A stretch of 64,000 bases of DNA. Origin: Boswellia sacra (taxonomy: Eukaryota > Streptophyta > Magnoliopsida > Sapindales > Burseraceae). The stretch spans positions 1 through 64,000 of the forward strand of contig SNVD02001311.1 of NCBI GenBank assembly GCA_013180625.2, read 5' to 3'. The notes under the pieces are model-generated. The model worked only from the letters and a program-made list of their open reading frames with translations, searched no databases and was not told the DNA's origin. Within the stretch, counting starts at the first letter, position 1; each line of letters begins with the position of its first letter. This document shows positions 1 through 10,009 of this stretch, one piece after another. Position numbers and translations under genes: made by a program.

Positions 1-405
1 GCCAAAGTTAGATTATCTGGTGAATGTTCAAAAGCCTTTGTTTCTTTCATGCCTGGTTTGAGTAAAAGCTCTTACACAAAAAAGCGAAGAGCAAATAAAT
101 TACAAGTTTGTCACAAATGTGCACGATGGACCTGTAACAAGCGATGCCGCTCTTTAGGATATGTGTCTGTCAATCGAGAAGATAAGATTAAGTTCATTAA
201 GGATGGACTGAGTAAGGAGTCTCTAGATAATATCTTGTTGACTCTTGAGACGCATCCTTGTGAACTTGTGCATCGAGAGATTTTAAGATTATGGACACAA
301 TTTCGGGAAGAGCAAGAACGCTATAGTCTCGGGAATCTGACTCAAAACGACCCTGTTTGTCAATTTATAAGAAAATTGGATGAGAAGCATATCCCCAACT
401 CATAG
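1..405 (+). CDS. Hypothetical plant protein, N-terminus outside the window
   Basis: The frame is open from base 1 to a TAG stop at 403-405 (about 134 codons); the first internal Met is at 49 but the frame has no stop upstream of it, so the true start lies outside the window. I do not recognise the family with certainty. It has a basic stretch (KKRRANK) followed by a Cys cluster CHKCARWTCNKRC, spaced C-x2-C-x4-C-x3-C, which could bind one zinc ion. The rest is charged and predicted helical, with no signal peptide or membrane segment. The frame is intact, unlike everything downstream. It sits 237 bp before a LOG retrocopy in the same direction and may belong to the same captured or retroposed block. 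Alternative: the last exon of a host gene or an ORF of a retroelement. Confidence 0.45.
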   Translation, partial: AKVRLSGECSKAFVSFMPGLSKSSYTKKRRANKLQVCHKCARWTCNKRCRSLGYVSVNREDKIKFIKDGLSKESLDNILLTLETHPCELVHREILRLWTQFREEQERYSLGNLTQNDPVCQFIRKLDEKHIPNS

Positions 406-642
406 AAGGTGTTTCAGCCGTTACTGGACGTAAAACCAGAGGAAGATGTGAGCCACAATCACAACTACCTGTACATATGCACTCTTGCTATTATTTTTGA
501 GTTTCTATTTTTATTTTCAACGTTTGTTAGACAAACAGTTGAGCTACCTATATAGATGTCATTATTGTACCACCTTTTTGCATTTTATAAATACATCTCA
601 TGTTCTTTATTTGCATATACATAGTTAGTGAGTTGTATCAAA
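406..642. other. Short AT-rich spacer, no gene seen
   Basis: Noncoding spacer between the hypothetical frame and the LOG-like pseudogene. I see no clear promoter; the T-rich stretch at about 490-520 is not distinctive. Confidence 0.5.
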
Positions 643-1287
643 ATGGAGGGAACCTCAGCTCGTCGATTCCGAAATATTTGTGTATTTTGTGGATCTCAGC
701 CTGGTAATGATATAGCTTTTTTAGAAGCAGCTCATAATCTTGGTAAGGTTTCAGCTGAGAGAAAACTTCATTTAATTTATGGGGGAGGTAACTGTGGGTT
801 AATGGGGTGTGTGTCAACAACTGCATACTCAAGAGGAAGTCAAGTTTTAGGCATTATTCCTAAAGCTTTAGTTAACGTTGCTGGAAAAACAGTTGGAGAG
901 GAATTACAGGTCTCATCCATGCAATAACGCATAGCTCGTATGATTGTAAATGCAGATGCCTTTATTGCTTTACCAGGAGGTTTTGGAACAATGGAAGAAA
1001 TCTTTCAAGTTGTCTCTTGGGCCCAACTCAATATCCACCAGAAACCCATAGGTTTGTTGAATGTCAATAATTTCTTTCATTGTTTATTGTGTTTTGTTAA
1101 TCAAGCTGTGGAACAAAGGTTTATCTCACAATCAGCACAACAGATCCTTGTCTATGCCTCAACTGCTGATGAACTAATTGATAAATTGCAAGCTTTTGTT
1201 TATGAACCAGACCCTGAAGCATCTCAAATTAATTGGTCAGTGGGAATGAGCAATGAGAGAAAATTGGATCTGACACTTCGTTTGTAA
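643..1287 (+). pseudogene. Intronless LOG-like cytokinin riboside 5'-monophosphate phosphoribohydrolase copy with a premature stop
   Basis: LOG enzymes release free-base cytokinin from its riboside monophosphate in the cytosol and nucleus. The translation begins MEGTSARRFRNICVFCGS, typical of the family, then shows the nucleotide-binding block YGGGNCGLMG and the catalytic block PGGFGTMEE, followed by WAQLNIHQKPIGLLNV. Total length (about 215 codons) equals a normal LOG. Plant LOG genes have several introns; this copy has none, so it is probably a processed retrocopy. An in-frame TAA at 925-927 replaces the Glu codon in the usual MHERK-like segment, and the preceding His reads Gln (MQ*RIARM). 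The frame resumes without shift at 928. Apart from this one stop the reading frame is clean, so the break is recent or the copy is under some constraint. The upstream GTG at 628 is not a credible start; ATG 643 matches the family N-terminus. Confidence 0.85.
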
Positions 1288-2575
1288 CTTTTCTTACTTT
1301 TGGTTTTGTTCACAATATTTTATTAAGTGTTTTTCAGGTTTGTTTCTCTTGAATAACTGAAGCTTCAGGTGATGTCTCCTATACTTTCTCTTTCTACATT
1401 TAAACATTGAGGGCAATGTTTCGTTCTGGTTGGGGGTAGATAGGAGGCATATGTTTTGTATTGCATTTCAAAAAAAAAAATTCTATTGGTCTGAGAATGG
1501 CAGTGTAAAGAGTTCATTATCTCTTGAGACGCATTCTGGATCTATTAGATCCAGAATGGCAGAGTAGGGAGTATAGTTTTGACCTCTTGAAACGCATTCT
1601 AACTAGTTGATTTGTTTTTTATTTTTGAATTATATTTCATGCACAGCTGCTTATTGCATGTTTTCTCGGTAATTCTTGTCTAAATGGGTTTGTTTTTCTA
1701 TCTAGGTATGATTTCAAAATTATTGGTTTGAGTCATCTTTTCTATTTAGGTTATCAAAGAATGATTTCTGAAATTATTTTGAGCACAATGTTAAGCCTTG
1801 TGGTAAGATGGATGATTCAATGTATATAGCCAAGAGAATTCTCATGTTTAAGTTCACATTTTTTTAATCTCACACATCTTTTGTCAGTGAGTGGAGAGGT
1901 TGAGAAAACAGCTTACGAACTTTCATTGATCCTTTGAATTGATTAATCCTTGTTTAGAATGTCATTACTCGAATTGAGCTAAGGGACGATTCAAGATGAA
2001 ATTTCAATTCTTGTGAAAAAAAACATTAAAAAAGAAAAAAAGAGAGAAAAAAAAGGAGAAGAAGTTAGTTCGATTCAATAATGTCTTCATTCAATTTTAG
2101 AATATAGAAGCTTTATGAAGCAGTCTTTTCTCATCAAGTTGTATTGATTCACTCAAGATAAATGAAGTCCTAAAGGTAACATGTTGCAAGAATGGTTTGA
2201 TTCTAAACATTGGATTTTCCTATCTTTGGATCAATGCTAGTTGTCTGTCTGTCCTTAAATGTGACCTTTCCTTGAGTGTTTATTCTATTTTCCAACTCCA
2301 TGAGAGAAATCATAGCCTTTTTAAACAGTCGTTGACCTATGAGGATATGGAGTTGAGGCTTTTACATAGAGTAATTTTCAACTCTATATGTGTTGCGGTT
2401 CGTGGTAAGAAGGTTTGGCTTGATTCACATGTGCTCAGTTTTGGAAGTTATGATTGAAATAACCTTTATAGCAATTGTGATCTTGAACTGACTTTTTGTT
2501 TGAAATGCTGAAGTAGTTCTTCATGTTTCATTTACGCTTGAATTGCTAGGGGCTAGCAATAAGCTGGCTGGGGAT
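1288..2575. other. Noncoding remnant, likely 3' part of an LTR retroelement
   Basis: No convincing coding sequence. The motif cattgagggcaatg at 1405-1418 followed by the G-rich ggttgggggtaga (1428-1440) resembles the region before the polypurine tract in several plant Ty3/gypsy elements, as does the text 'ctagcaataagctgg' just before 2576. A short A10 run lies near 1471. Two diverged direct copies of a roughly 59-bp segment start at about 1495 and 1554. The assignment to a retroelement is by motif resemblance only. Confidence 0.35.
1533..1556. repeat. Short perfect inverted repeat
   Basis: An 11-bp arm attctggatct is followed after 2 bp by its exact reverse complement agatccagaat. It lies in the boundary between the two roughly 59-bp direct repeats. 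It could fold as a small hairpin; no function is evident. Confidence 0.6.
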
Positions 2576-3250
2576 TGTGATAAACGCATGGAAGTACACT
2601 CTTAAGCATAAATAATTAATGCTAATTAGACAGTATTATAAAGCTTTTATGATATTTTAGCATAATTATTTTGCTTATACCTCTTTTACATTTGTTTCAT
2701 TTCTTTTGCATTTTCTTTAGTCTTTATCTTGAAATAAAGTATTGTCCTTAAATTGTGATTAATGGAAATCATTTTTTCAGGTTTAATAAAATGGACACAA
2801 CTCTCAATCTATAGATCAAAATGGAGAGATTATTGAACCTGGAGCAACATGTCTCAATTTTACACAAAGTTGAAGAACAATCAAAAGCCCAAATCCAACA
2901 TTTGATGGGCCGAAATTAAGACACAACAAAACCAAATTGTAGTTGTTTCTTTAGATTTTGCACTTGTTGGGTTTCATGCCCTTCTTCTGAGTAATTCTTG
3001 CTTATATTCTTCACTTCTTGATTTCTTCAAACTTATTGGGGAGTATTCTATCAAATTTCATCTTCTTAGTCTTTAAACCTTTCATGCCTTCAGCTGAATA
3101 CTCTTCATTCTTTCTTCCCAGATCTTTTCAAGCTGTACATCTATAAGATTTTAGATCCTCCGTTGGATTCTTATCATGTTGTTGGTTCTTAAGCTCATTG
3201 GGGATTTCTTCATTATCTTTACAAGTTCCTGCAAAATATCAAAAATCTCT
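2576..3250 (+). repeat. Possible LTR beginning TGTGATAAACGC
   Basis: Starts with TG directly after a G-rich polypurine-like run (gctggctggggat), as a 3' LTR would. The interior is AT-rich and noncoding. I could not find a second copy in the window or a clear CA end, so both the nature and the right border are uncertain. Confidence 0.3.
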
Positions 3251-3473
3251 TGATAATTTCAAATCAATTCGAAGTTTACCACATTCAATGTGTTCTTTAA
3301 CAGACTGCTTTCCAGTCTTTAGAGGAATTCTTTCACATGATTTTGGTCGAAGATTCCACTGACAAATATTACTTAATTGTCCTTATGAGTTGTTAAACTA
3401 TTGCCATGGTTGAATGCTTGTCACCGATGTGTTAGAAAATTCTTCAGACTTCGCGTCAATGCAGGGATTTTTC

Positions 3474-3660
3474 TGTCTTCTCTTTTCTTTTTCTCTCTCT
3501 TCTTTCTTTCTCTTCTTTTTTCTTCTTTTTCACTCTTCTTTTCTTACTCTCTCTTTTCTTTTCTTTCCTTCTTTTCTTTCTTTTTCTCTTTTTTCTCTTT
3601 CTCTTTCTTTTCTTTTCTTTCTTTTTCTTTTTCTTTTTCTTTTCTTGGCCTTTTTCCCTT
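3474..3660. repeat. Polypyrimidine (CTTT-rich) low-complexity tract
   Basis: Nearly pure C/T on the plus strand for about 180 bases. All frames are open because no stop codon can be written on the pyrimidine strand, so the Phe/Ser/Leu-rich frames on one strand and the Lys/Arg/Glu-rich frame on the other are artefacts. Such a tract can form triplex (H) DNA. Confidence 0.9.
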
Positions 3661-4136
3661 CTGTCCCTCATTAAAGGTACAACTGACTAGTTATGGGAGG
3701 ACCACCGGTCAGCGATCGACCGACAATGGCCCCATGACGGACGGTCTATATAATGAATGACCTTTCATCTACCCAAACTTCATTCGTGCACCATTTCTTC
3801 ATTTCTCATCCGATTTGCCTCTAATTTTCACCTACGTGTCTGTCTCGACTTCTTGTTTCTAATTACAGTTTATCCAGTTCATCATGAATTGACTGAGACA
3901 AATCCAGTTTGGAGATCAATGTTGAGAGGTCTTTTGAAAGACCAAGAGGTGTCCGTTATTTATGATTAGGATTCCTACACGATCAATTTATTGTTTTAGG
4001 ACTTCCATGAGAACAAGATGTGTAGGTCGATTTTTGGAGCCCATAGTTGGTTCTTAGAGATAGGAAATCAGGCTGTTAGGAATAGGATTGTTGTTACCAG
4101 TTTTTATAAATTCATCACTTCTCTTCCATATGCCTC
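3661..4136. other. Noncoding DNA with a TATA-like box upstream of the PMD relic
   Basis: Contains a GC-richer block (ccaccggtcagcgatcgacc) about 30 bp before tatataat at 3747-3754. A related block with a downstream TATAAAAG occurs at 6340-6447, and a related block lies near 16805. This suggests the promoter end of a repeated element. No protein is supported here. Confidence 0.35.
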
Positions 4137-5250
4137 TCGGCACACTAATCATTGAGCACTGGCTGCTCCATGTGAGAGGTGGATAAACACGACTCATACT
4201 TTCCATCTTTCGGTTAGTGAGATGGCCATTACACTATTTGATGTTGCTGTTTTGACTGGCCTTCCATGCAATAGGAGAATTTTGCCTATTGATTCTTGTT
4301 TCACAGACTTAAAAGATCAAAGAAAGTTGGTCCGCCAACTCTTTGGCTGTGATATGAAGATCAAGAACAACATTGCAATACGGTACAATTCTTTGTATGT
4401 GTAATGGAAGAGAAGATCGAATCTGACTCCAATCGAGATAGATCAGTATGAACATAGTTTCATCATGTATATGCTTGGTTCAACGCTTTTTGCCAATATG
4501 TCAAACACCACCTTCTTGACTCTGGGATCTTGGCCGTGTGAGGGACTTTGATTGGGATCACATCATTCTTGACGGATTATTCTTCAGTTTAGACCGTGCA
4601 TGTCAAGGTATAATTGCGATTTTTGGTTTTGCTTCATTGATTGAGGTAACTTGTCCTCTTTTACACCTTTATGTTTCTTCAAATAGATTTTTTCTTATGA
4701 TTCTACTTTGTTCATAACAAATGTGGGCCTATGAGTTAGGTGTTTTACCATCACTATTTCCTGCTTGTAAGGATTTTTCTTTTCCATGAATGAAGAGGTG
4801 GGCTACACCTTGTGTGAAGCTCAAGAGGTCTCATGAGTAAGATTTCTTTTGCGATTATATTCATATGATGACCTGAAGCAAGGTAAAAAAAACATTGCAG
4901 TTAGTTTTCATTCATTTCATGATCATCATATTCTTACCACATTTTTATCTTACAGATTCGTTTTGAGTGGTGGGGACCCTTTGAGAATTGGTCGAGCGCT
5001 ATGAGGATCGTTGCTCCATATGTTAATTATCGCATTTTACTTTCATGTATGGATAGCATGATGTGGTATCTAGGTGATAGAGTCTAAGATTGGTGTAAGG
5101 GTCTAGACAATCACCAAATTCCACCTCCGCCACCAGTTTTGATGATAGACTCTGGCGATTTGGCCATAGAGCCTAAAGTGATAGATTATATGGCTTGGAT
5201 TCCTCTAAGAAAGATCGAGTTTCCTAAGATGACGATCTCTCATACAAAGT
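4137..5250 (+). pseudogene. Decayed plant mobile domain (PMD) gene
   Basis: The PMD (aminotransferase-like plant mobile domain) is found in MAIL1/MAIN-type nuclear proteins and in many transposable elements. Recognisable blocks occur in order: PCERWINTTHTFHLSVSEM and then MAITLFDVAVLTGLP (4165-4270, frame with Met 4222), YMLGSTLFANMS near 4470, WDLGRVRDFDWDHI then SLDRACQGI near 4525-4620, MWAYELGVLPS near 4722, and WWGPFENWSSAMRIVAPYV near 4968. The blocks are in different frames and are separated by stops, for example TAA after SLYV at 4402-4404. The longest open stretch is 60 codons. The context, between retroelement debris, suggests a transposon-carried PMD rather than a host gene. I am confident of the family and confident that it is dead. 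Confidence 0.7.
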
Positions 5251-6297
5251 AGGCTAAAGTCACATTACTCTATACCAGACCTAGATAGGCCATTGATGAG
5301 ATTCATTAGCCTTCTATCGATACTGATCACGGCTCTTCCAACCGTTCTTATACCTGTCAAGGGAATAGGTTGAGAGTTTCCTCTTTTGATATAGGCACCT
5401 CTACCTCATTTGCCACTACCACTGAGCAGCCTCGTCCACCTCTAGTTACACTAGCTATTCTGTTAGTCATGTGATTGGTGATCTCTGGGCCTAGAAATAT
5501 AGTCTACTCGTGGGATGCTAGCGGACATACTAGTAGTCATATGATCACTAAGGACACTAAGGATCTGACCATGCTCTATCCTTTCATTCCTCATGATACC
5601 ACCTTTCGATTATGCCTTCTTTGAGTTTCCTATTATTCTTGAAAATTTTTGTTAGTCATAAAAGTGCAATGCAATACAAGTACCACGATCTTCCATGGAG
5701 CTCATTTTTCAAATGCAAGCTGATTTGCATGGATATGTCTTACAGATGTCTTATCGATATCACGTAAAACCATGTTGTATGCTTCATGTATGCGTGATTT
5801 CTATCTTAATAGTTTTTCAAATTAGATGCTTCTAGCTTGGATTAGACGAAAAATTAGGAAAATGCTCGTTTGGAGCAAGAGATTGAGCGCCTTTAGGCAT
5901 AGGTTACAGCCCTCTCTATTGATGATGATACTAATGGTGATGAGTAAGGACTTGTCACCATCAACTTTTCTTCCATGTTGACTTCTCTTCTTTATTGTTC
6001 ATTTAGCTTCTATGTATGAACTTCTATGCTTGAATTTTCATGATGTTCAATTAAAGTAATCGGTCATGTGAACAATCTTCAAAGATTTAATGAAAATTCT
6101 ACTATTTTCAGTTTTGTGCACTACTTCTTAAACTATGCATATTTTGATCAATTTACATCCATATTTGTTCAAATTTGTTTCTACATCATCATTTATTCAA
6201 TTCTAAATAAAAATTACAAAATTTGGAGCCCACATGCCCAAGACTGCCTGTCGATACATGAATCAAAAGTCAAATCACATGAAAAAAGATATTAGAG
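5251..6297. other. No recognisable gene
   Basis: Probably the eroded 3' part of the PMD gene and flanking transposon DNA. Ser/Thr-rich and coiled-coil-like snippets appear around 5330-5940 but are broken in every frame. The 75-codon frame at 6068 has no family resemblance. Confidence 0.4.
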
Positions 6298-6560
6298 TGC
6301 CATTTTGCCCTAGCCACCACCAGTCAGTAGTTGGACCGTCGACCGGCTGTCCTACCAGCCCACCAGCTGGTGGTGGGATTGTCAACTAGCAAACCTTTCG
6401 TTCCTTTACCAATGGCCTTTTTTGCTTCTTTTCTCACACTATAAAAGGGCATTTCCCCTTATGCTCTTCTTCACACCTTCCAATACATCCTCTCTCGTTT
6501 CTTGAGCTTTCTTTCACAATTTTTAATGTCTCATCATACTTTTCAACATGTCAAGGCAAC
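6298..6560. other. LTR-like promoter fragment with TATAAAAG
   Basis: A block with gtcgaccgg and repeated 'accagcccaccagctggtgg'-like text is followed by TATAAAAG at 6440-6447 and a C/T-rich leader. It resembles 3690-3760 and the reverse complement of 16800-16890, so it is probably a piece of a repeated LTR. No borders found. Confidence 0.35.
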
Positions 6561-6599
6561 TCTTAAGGTTCTTCAACATTTATTAAAGCTTTTGAAGGA

Positions 6600-6975
6600 C
6601 AACGATTGAAACAACTTGAATCCAATGACGTCTGTAATTTGAAATTCCTTCGTCATATGAAGCTTGACATTCTTTTCCTTAAGAACTGCACAACCTTTCA
6701 GGATTTTTACGATCATGTCTTCTACTTTAATGTGTAAGAGCTTTGCCCTTGTATGAGAAATTCCCTACCATACTCGGTTGTCATTTGACAAGTTTTAAGA
6801 GCATTATATTGTCTACTATGGAGACATCGTCAATATTCGACCTTGACAATTTGTTTGGTTTCCCAGTTTCTACTAGGGGTATTTACACCACAGGTGGCAA
6901 AGTAACATTGTCTTCTACCATGCCTCTGCTTAAGATGATGGATAGAACTTCATCTAGTTGGCTATGCCTACTTTA
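6600..6975 (+). pseudogene. Broken frame resembling plant retroelement-associated N-terminal domain
   Basis: Reading across stops gives FYDHVFYFNV, then ELCPLYEKFPTILG, then an open stretch ending DLDNLFGFPVSTRGIYTTGG. The pattern 'F-x-dp-x-Y-x-F ... El-P--EEf--iLG' is familiar from uncharacterised plant proteins carried by Ty3/gypsy elements (DUF7745-like), but I cannot confirm the family. The longest open part is 6743-6976 (77 codons). Frameshifts near 6700-6740 break it. Confidence 0.35.
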
Positions 6976-7178
6976 GTTCTGCCTATTTGCATTGTTTCTA
7001 CTGGTCTCACTAGACAGTCTCAGTAACCTATATCTTGTGACCATCATTCCTTAGATGAGACCTAGTTTCATTGCAGTTCCCTTAATTTTTGCTAAGACAT
7101 TGGTAGACCGTGTCAGGATCGATCCTAGTTAGAGATTCAATGGCAGCCTTTTACTCCTTTAGGTATTTTTCTTTTAGC

Positions 7179-7480
7179 CCTAATTTTTACCAAAGTCGCG
7201 CTTTTAGCTTTTTAACTTAGCGGGTTCATTCTTCTTCTTTTTCATCTTCCTCTTTTATGCTCTAATTTTTGCCTAAATAGCCCCTTAGATTTTGACTTAG
7301 CGAGCTTGCCCTAATTTTTGCATAAGCCACCTTTTAGAGGTTTTTAACTCGGTGGGTTTCTTTTTATTATTTTTCTGCCCTTACTTTTGCCTAAGTCGCC
7401 CTTTCAAGTTTTCAACTTAGCGGGCTTACTTTAATTTTTGCCTAAGTCACCTTTTAAGTTTTCGACTTAGTAGACTTTTG
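7179..7480. repeat. Diverged tandem repeat, core about 49 bp, five copies
   Basis: Copies begin at about 7179, 7261, 7309, 7380 and 7431. Each reads roughly cctaatttttgcctaagtcg, then ccctttaagttttcaactta, then gcgggctt. T-rich spacers of variable length separate some copies. Similar minisatellites occur in noncoding parts of plant Tat/Ogre gypsy elements; the neighbour at 8286-17413 is such an element, so this may be its 3' untranslated repeat. Confidence 0.75.
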
Positions 7481-8285
7481 TTATTTTATTTTTCCTTTTT
7501 TTATAGATGGTTACAAGAAAAGTTTCCATTTTGGCAACACCTAAAGGGGATATTTCTTGTTATAGCCCTCGATTTCAAACAAGGAGGAGACTTCGAGACG
7601 TGCTCCTTGGTTCAACTGGCTTTGAGTCATTCTAGATTGTAGTTACTATCCACGGTAGAGGTTGGATCATGTTACGGGGTAGACTTACATCATGTTTGTG
7701 CCTTCGACGGGCTTCATCCATAGTTCCTTCTACGACCCTACTAGACTACATTAATAGTATGGACTTAAGTAGAGGATCGTAGATTCACTGATTACATTAG
7801 GACCTGGGAGACTATTTGCCCACTATCTAGAAAAAAAAAAAAGAACTTGGCCATGTTAGACCATTGAGAGGAATCTGTTCCCTGATCCTGACATTGAGAC
7901 AAATGGTCAATATAAGGGTTGGATGACCCTCTAGGCTTCCACTTCTAATCCTGCTATTCTAGCTAGATAATGCAGTGAGTGATACGAAAAACCTATTCAT
8001 AGTTCAGTAAAGAGACAAAGGTGACATAAACAATTTCACTGTCAGTTTAGATGTTAGATGTTTTCCTTTTGTTATCATGCAAAATAATAAGACATTTCAA
8101 AGGCATATTTGTTTTCGAATAATTTCATTTTATTAATAAAAGTATAATTATTTGTTCTTCGAACAACATATGAATAATGAGATAACTCATGTCATTGATT
8201 AGCCATTTCTTTTTTTTCATAAAATTATTTTCTCTCACACTCTTTTCTTTTATCCTTACTTTCATATATAGTATCTCTTCAGCCT
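7481..8285. other. Noncoding, possibly 3' flank of the Tat-type relic
   Basis: No frame with family resemblance. A short A12 run lies near 7830. On the minus strand this stretch follows the end of the integrase and is probably the element's 3' spacer; I could not identify a polypurine tract or LTR border. Confidence 0.35.
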
Positions 8286-9400
8286 ATTAATGGGCTCAGT
8301 AAATTCATTCCCTCCTATGTCTGATAAGATAATAGCTTTGTCCGACGTGACCTTCATCACAATGAACGATCCGTCCTAGTTGGGCTTGAACTTTCCTCTT
8401 AGATCAAACATTACTGGCCTGGTCTGTTTAAGGACTAACTCTCCTTCTTTAAACCTTCTTGCCCTTGTTCTCTTATTAAAGGCTTGAGCAACCCACTTCT
8501 AGGATAACTGCATGTGATATCTAGCCTTCACTCTCTTCTCATCAATCAAGGCCATTTGTTCACATCTCTTTTGAATCCACTACCCTTCAGGAATTTTTGC
8601 TTCTATCAAAACCCTTGCTGACTTTATTTCTATTTCTATTGGTAGGACAGCCTCTGAACCATACACTAAATAGAACAACACATGCCCATAAAGCTTTTAA
8701 GCATTGTTTTATAACCCTACAGCACAAACAGTGGCTTCTCAACCCAATCTTTGTATTTTTGCACCATCCTAGTCAATATCTTCTTGATGTTCTTATTGGC
8801 TGCCTCTACTACTCCATTTGCTTATGGTCAATATGGAGATGACTTATAGTGTTCAATCCCATACTTCTCAAACAAGGCCTTAGTCTCGGCCTAGAAATGA
8901 ACCCCATTGTCAGTCGCGACATGATGTGGCAATCCAAATCTGCATATGATGTTCTTTTCGATGAACCTTGCCACCTATTTTGCCCCTAGTTTGCTGTAAG
9001 ACTGAGCTTCTATCCACTTGGTGAAGTAGTCGATTGCCAACACCACATATCGATGCCCATTAGAGGCTAACGGCCTTATTTCACCTATCATGTCAATGCC
9101 CCATATAGCAAAGGGCCATGGTGCTGCCATTCCTTGTAGCTCCAAGGGTGGTTGATGAATCAAATTTCCATTGACCTGACATTGGTACATTGGTGACATC
9201 TCTTCACAAACTGGACATAATCGTCTCCATGGTTAGCCAATAAAAGCCTTGCCTTATCTTTTTTGCAGGCATTAGCCCATTCATGTATGGCCCATATTTA
9301 CCACTATAGATTTCTTCCATAAGCCTTCTTGCTTCTTTCTCATCAACACATCTCACTTGCATCTTTTTTGGCATTCTTTTATACATCACTCCCTGATGAT
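8286..9400 (-). pseudogene. Tat-type integrase remnant
   Basis: Integrase inserts element cDNA into the genome. Minus-strand blocks: the H2C2-side segment MNGLMPAKKIRQGFYWLTM (9204-9389), the core start WGIDMIGEIRPLASNGHRYV then AIDYFTKWIEA (8975-9199) with the first catalytic Asp, then ATDNGVHF and ANGVVEAANKN (second Asp and Glu) across stops at 8790-8930, and a C-terminal GKFKPNWDGSF-like segment near 8370-8390. Several TAG and TAA stops interrupt it. Confidence 0.8.
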
Positions 9401-9689
9401 AACTAAATTGTTGGGTCGATCTTCATAACACAGTCGTATCTTTCTCACTAGCCTCCCTGGCAAAATTCTATCTTCCAAATATCTATTCAAATCGTAGAAC
9501 CATTGCTTGTCATCCACTTCAACTTTCATTACCTAGGGTTTCATGTAGCCAATCTTCATATCTCTTGAGTACTCACCTAAACTGATTCTAAAGAAGCTAA
9601 GGCATCAGTTATCTGATTGTCATTCTTGGAAGATAGGTGAAAGTACATTGCTGGAACCTCCCAACTAACCTTCTAATGTGCTCGAGATA

Positions 9690-9990
9690 CAGTTTGAGCC
9701 TTCATTCCTTTAGAACCTAATCTTCATTATTTTATGACTAACTTCGCTTCTATCATTTCTACTTCATGAATGCCCAAAGGCATAGGCTTCATACTCAGCC
9801 ATATTATTAGTGACCCTGAACTCTAACTTCTTAGCAAAAGGAATGACTTCTTCAGTCAGTAAGACCATAATAACTTCTATTCCAGCACCGTTTTGATTGA
9901 CAACTCTGTCAAAGAACATCCCCTATCTCGATACCGAGATTATCCCCAGATGTTAATCTGGGAAATCCAACTCCCAAGACACATTATCAT
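9690..9990 (-). pseudogene. Second (archaeal-type) RNase H domain remnant
   Basis: Between the RT-linked RNase H and integrase, the minus strand reads MFFDRVVNQNGAGIEVIM and then LEFRVTNNMAEYEAYAFG. The 'TNN-AEYEA' block and its first 'DG--N-nGAG'-like block are the hallmark of the extra aRNH domain known in plant Tat-clade elements. The first Asp-Gly reads Asp-Arg here, and there are stops inside, so it is inactive. Confidence 0.7.
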
Positions 9991-10009
9991 CAACTGGATT
10001 AATAGCCAA

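Noticed and set aside
643..1287. Functional LOG gene
   Set aside because: An in-frame TAA at 925-927 removes the part with the PGGFGTMEE catalytic block from any product begun at 643, and a restart at 940 would lack the nucleotide-binding half.
3401..3760. Phe/Ser/Leu-rich and Lys/Arg-rich frames over the C/T tract
   Set aside because: Low-complexity pyrimidine DNA cannot contain stops on that strand; no real protein features.
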